In this document: positions 60,256 to 64,000 of the stretch, piece after piece
Position numbering within the stretch: the first letter of the stretch is position 1
How the letters are laid out: the number at the start of each line of letters is the position of its first letter
Assembly: GCF_901933205.1 (NCBI RefSeq)
Contig: NC_044574.1
Coordinates: forward strand, 23,359,733-23,423,732
Direction: 5' to 3'
Origin: Camarhynchus parvulus
Lineage: Eukaryota > Chordata > Aves > Passeriformes > Thraupidae
Length of the DNA: 64,000 nucleotides
Translations under genes and position numbers: made by a program
Notes under the pieces: generated by a model
Told to the model about the DNA's origin: nothing
Seen by the model: only the letters and a program-made list of their open reading frames with translations
Databases searched by the model: none

Positions 60256-60544
60256 TGTATATATATATGATATATATATGTCAAGAGTATATATTCATTC
60301 AGAAATGGCAAAGATTGTCACTGTACATAACATTGAAGCCATTGTGAAAAGGTGTATATTTATGAATACATTTTTAATTTACAAACCACTCTATTGACAG
60401 AATGATTGCACTTCTTTCATTTGCTCGCAAGTGAAGTAAAATCAATTTATTGTCACCTGCAGATTAGTGGTTTCACAGGAGAATTTTTAGAAGCCTCCAT
60501 GATCTACTGCTAGTTTTGAACATTCAGAAACTGAAGTTACAGCA

Positions 60545-60810
60545 GCCTACTGCATGTCATCTATCCACCTCCTTTCTAGCTGCTCTCAATTATGATGACT
60601 TGTCACCGTTCACTCCATAATTACATTCTCAAGGTTATTTCCATCTCTGCTCCTGATGTGTCCAAAGCACATACATTTACACCTATTCATTTCTGACAAC
60701 CAAGTCCACTTTTCTCCAATAATATATTTAATATGTGCATTTATCACCCTTTCTGTCCAGACGATGTCTTTGCTTGCACCATATCGCAAAAGCTTCAATT
60801 TTCTTTGTCA
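60545..60810 (-). mobile_element. Fossil RTE-like LINE fragment (C-terminal tail of the reverse transcriptase)
   Basis: On the minus strand, in pieces separated by a frameshift and two stops, the sequence reads KIEAFAIWCKQ, then DIVWTERVINAHIKYIIGEK, then CFGHIRSRDGNNLENVIME, then RRWIDDMQ. This order matches the tail of RTE/BovB-type LINE proteins as I know it: IEAFEMWCYRR, WT-R-TN, IGE, GHI-R-G, LE--IM-G, and R-RWIDDI-EW. It is heavily decayed and therefore old. The alternative, a different LINE clade with a similar tail, cannot be excluded without a search. Confidence 0.6.
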
Positions 60811-63800
60811 CAGTCAATAATTTCTCAAAAGTCACATTGATAAATTGCTATAGCAAAAAATTAGGCATTTCACCAGTCAAATGTTTCTACTTCTGTGGTG
60901 ATTTTTTTTCCAGGCTTTTACAAGCAAAGCCAAGAATGGATCAACTATTCTTCAAAATTTTCTAGTTTCTATTGGACAGGTTCTGATTGGGTAAATTTGA
61001 TCCCGGGTAAACTGAATTTATGAACAGTCTTTATAGCTAGACACTAATAATGAAGCTAGCTAATACACTATTTTTATTAAGTAAGGTTATTTCATTTATG
61101 GCATACTCAAGAATACCCTGTGTTTTTCATTAGCCTTTTATTGTCTTTCTAATACTTGGTGGACAGCAGATGTGGTTGTGATAGTGCTATGTCAGCAGCT
61201 GAAGGTCATTTAAAAGAAGTCCATTTCAAACTCAACTTTTCCATTCTGTGAAGTCTTTCTAAAGTTTTTTTTTGTCCCAGCCAGGCTACAAGGAAATTTG
61301 CAGTTACCTTCATTTTAATAGTAGCACATGGTTCTTTATATTCACTTCGTAATTTTTCAAATAACAAGGCAGATTTGGGGAAATTCTGAGTGGATGGGAC
61401 TGCTTAGAGGAAATACTACTGGGAAAATTGGGAAAGTTTGGCAGTATATTTAGCCCATGGCAGCTGTTTTCTGGAGGTAAAACAATGAGTTTCTCCCCCT
61501 GCCCCATTAAATAAGAACTGTCCTATGATCTATTAAAAAATGAGAACATGTGTGGTACTAACAAGTTCTGATTAAGAGGCTCTTTTGTGAAAAGTATTGA
61601 TTGTTTTCATGATGCTGCTGTTGCTCATTCTTCCAACAGATATAATGTCTGCTGCTCCCAGTAAAGAAAAGAATGATATGAAATTTTACAAATGAATATG
61701 TACTTGGAATTTACCATTATGGTCAAAGAAAGACATTTGATGAATGGGTGTGCAGCCTCAGAGCTGTGTTCTAATGACAGGGTCATTTCATGTTGATGGA
61801 TAGGTTATGTGGTGTATTCAGAGGCTTAAAAAAGAGTTGCATTTGTCAAACACAGGGAAGCATCAAAGTGTGTGTGTATGACTGTGTGAGCAATAGAATC
61901 ATTATAGTTTGCCTTTGAACAAAGTCAGGAAATATATTGATCATATAGGTTTATGCACTAGGGGAGCAACTAATGATGATCCAGTCAATGTGTTCTGTGA
62001 ATGGCTCAAGGGGATAATCATTAAAACATTACACCACTATGCCATATTGGAACCTGAATATGAAACCTGGAATTTCAAACCCTTGTAAAGAACAATTTGC
62101 ATTTGAATTTATGAAATAGAATTACTTCTTTGGTTTGTGCTGCTTCAGTCACTTCATCCTTACAATTCTACTTCAGTTAATGCACTGGATGTTTGCATCC
62201 AGATCATCAGCCAGCATGACAGTAGCAGCACACTGACAACATAGTGATCCAGCAGCAGGGAATACTGAGTATCAGTGGAAGAAAATTTTCCTAAATTCAG
62301 GATATGTGGCAGCAGAGATGCTAAATAAGGTTATTTGAACCAGGACTTGTGTGGGTGCTTGACAAAGCAGACATTGAATTGGTGTCTGAAGAGAGCACAG
62401 AATTTCAAGTATTGAGTAGACAAAGCCAGAAGTAACCTAGACAAGGCACAAGTAAATAGAGAAATGAGAAAAGTATAGTCTTAACAAAAATGCTTAGTAA
62501 TATAAAAACTGTGTTAATGACATACAGATTTTTAGCCAAAAATTCTTCATGATGCAATATAAAAAAGTCCATGATAATGGAGTGATCAATGAAGGTGATA
62601 CTAATGCCAGCAGAGGGATTATTTTTTGTAAAGTAGACTGGTATGTATCCACTTAGAATTTCACCAGCATCTAATACCACTATTTATAGACTATCTGAAT
62701 TTGGCAAGGCAGCTCATGTGTACTCTGGGTAATATACTATTACTACACTGTATCAAGCACATAAACGCTTGCTTTCTTAAGTATATCTCTGTACTGTGCT
62801 TTTTATCTTCCAGACACTGCATACTTATACCTAATCATTTATATTTTCAGGGAAGCACTTGCTAAAATTTTAAACTTCCTTTATCTAAATCTTTTAACAA
62901 GCCAGAAAAAGACTTTTAGCCACCATGTGAACATTTAAGTCACTATTTTAGATGTAGTTAGGTTTTGTTTATGAAATGCCATTGACCTATGTTTAATCAA
63001 TTTTTCAACCTTCAAGATCTGCTCAGCAGCCACCTCTAATCCAGAAGAAAACTGGAGTGAACCATATTCATCCATTTTCAGTATCATTCAGCTGCCTGAA
63101 TGCACTGTTAGGCATGAATTTTTTTATTTAAATGAAAAAACATGTTGACAAGTCTATCAGATTCTGAATATAGCAAGAACAGAATAATGTTACTTCTAAG
63201 GGAGGAAAGAAATAGATCCTTAAATCCCCTCAAGGAAGCTCCTTCATATAGCAGGTACAAAATAACACTAAAAGAAGTGCACAAATGCTGACAAAATCTA
63301 TAAGCAAAAAAACCCCCAAAGCCTCTATATTTTCCCGAATTTAAGCAAACTTGCAGTAATATTTTTTCTGTCTTACCAACGCCTTATTTTGGTGTTTGTC
63401 TCTCTGTTCCTTTCTAAGAGATTTGTCTGTTGACCTGCTGCTGGGTGCAGGAAATGGGAACTCAGGAAAAGATGTGAATGAACAGGAGAAATGGAATGAG
63501 CAAAGATGAACACATGTAGTAGAAAATCTGCAGCTGGCTGGGCAGTAGGAGTTTCATGTGAGCAAATAAAAAAATTCAGAGATAGAAGGTGAAATAAATA
63601 GCGCTGAGTGAATTGTAAGTATCTTTTAAATATCATTATTTATCTGCAAGTACAATTTTGCTAAATTCGAGATGAACTGGAGAAGCCAAATTCTAAGAAC
63701 AATATAATTAAATGTTCTGTTATATATCTTAAAACGAGTCACACGAACGGTTCTATGTACTTAATATAAAGGCTCCTTTCAATTTTGATTTTGGCTTTCC

Positions 63801-64000
63801 ATATTTAACAGCCACTATAATAATCTCTTTGGAAACTAGCTGAACAAACTTGTGAGATTTTTAAAAACAGAGCATACTATTAAATTTCAAAGTTAAAATG
63901 AAGATTGTTGTGGGTTTCTTTTGCTCCCTGTTTACATATGAAGGGGAGTTTCAGGTCAACTAGAGAGCTACATCAAAATATATTGGGAGCTTTTATTTCT
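60811..64000. other. Intergenic sequence at the right edge
   Basis: This is AT-rich sequence with no recognised gene, RNA or repeat. Short TG runs occur near 61868-61880. Open frames present here are short and resemble no family I know. Confidence 0.6.

Noticed and set aside
62405..62680. 91-codon minus-strand frame with a hydrophobic C-terminus
   Set aside because: No recognisable family; AT-rich DNA gives Phe/Leu/Ile-rich frames by chance.
1..64000. CRISPR arrays, operons, prokaryotic defence or phage systems
   Set aside because: The window is spliced vertebrate DNA. No regularly spaced direct repeats or closely packed genes are present.
1..64000. Assigning the gene to PDS5B instead of PDS5A
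   Set aside because: At paralog-specific positions (for example [29 protein letters not shown] and [18 protein letters not shown]) the sequence agrees with PDS5A.

Overview
This window looks like nuclear DNA from a bird, most likely a songbird or close relative. The evidence is CR1 LINE fragments in both orientations, an LTR element of a kind I associate with passerine genomes, compact introns of mostly 0.1-6 kb, and one GC-rich CpG island in otherwise AT-rich sequence. The species call is inference from repeats; the gene call does not depend on it.

One protein-coding gene is certain: PDS5A, the cohesin-associated HEAT-repeat regulator. It is on the minus strand and enters from the right. 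Eighteen coding exons are present, with the start codon at 53802 and the last visible exon ending at 1650. Joined in order they give an uninterrupted frame of 711 codons plus 2 bases, roughly the first half of a protein usually about 1,330 residues long. Every intron has GT-AG ends, and all exon phases fit together. The remaining exons lie beyond the left edge.

Layout: 1-1649 is intron 18. 1650-25993 holds coding exons 18 to 2. 25994-53682 is a 27.7 kb first coding intron holding two CR1 reverse-transcriptase fragments (27665-27757 and 30950-31490), an ERV-type LTR with internal minisatellite structure (about 35340-36434), a cluster of perfect or near-perfect inverted repeats (36845-37848) and short tandem repeats. 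53683-53802 is coding exon 1. About 53940-55400 is the CpG-island promoter, with a probable noncoding first exon whose donor is at 54644-54645. 55400-64000 appears intergenic and contains a minus-strand CR1 3' end (59471-60195), a (CA)24 tract, and a decayed RTE-like LINE fragment (about 60545-60810).

I found no sign of a bacterial-style system, CRISPR array, operon or RNA gene. The items most worth a second look are the fossil RTE-like reverse-transcriptase tail, the 29-bp perfect inverted repeat in intron 1, the paired splice donors 9 nt apart after exon 5, and an unidentified open frame at 57624-57965.
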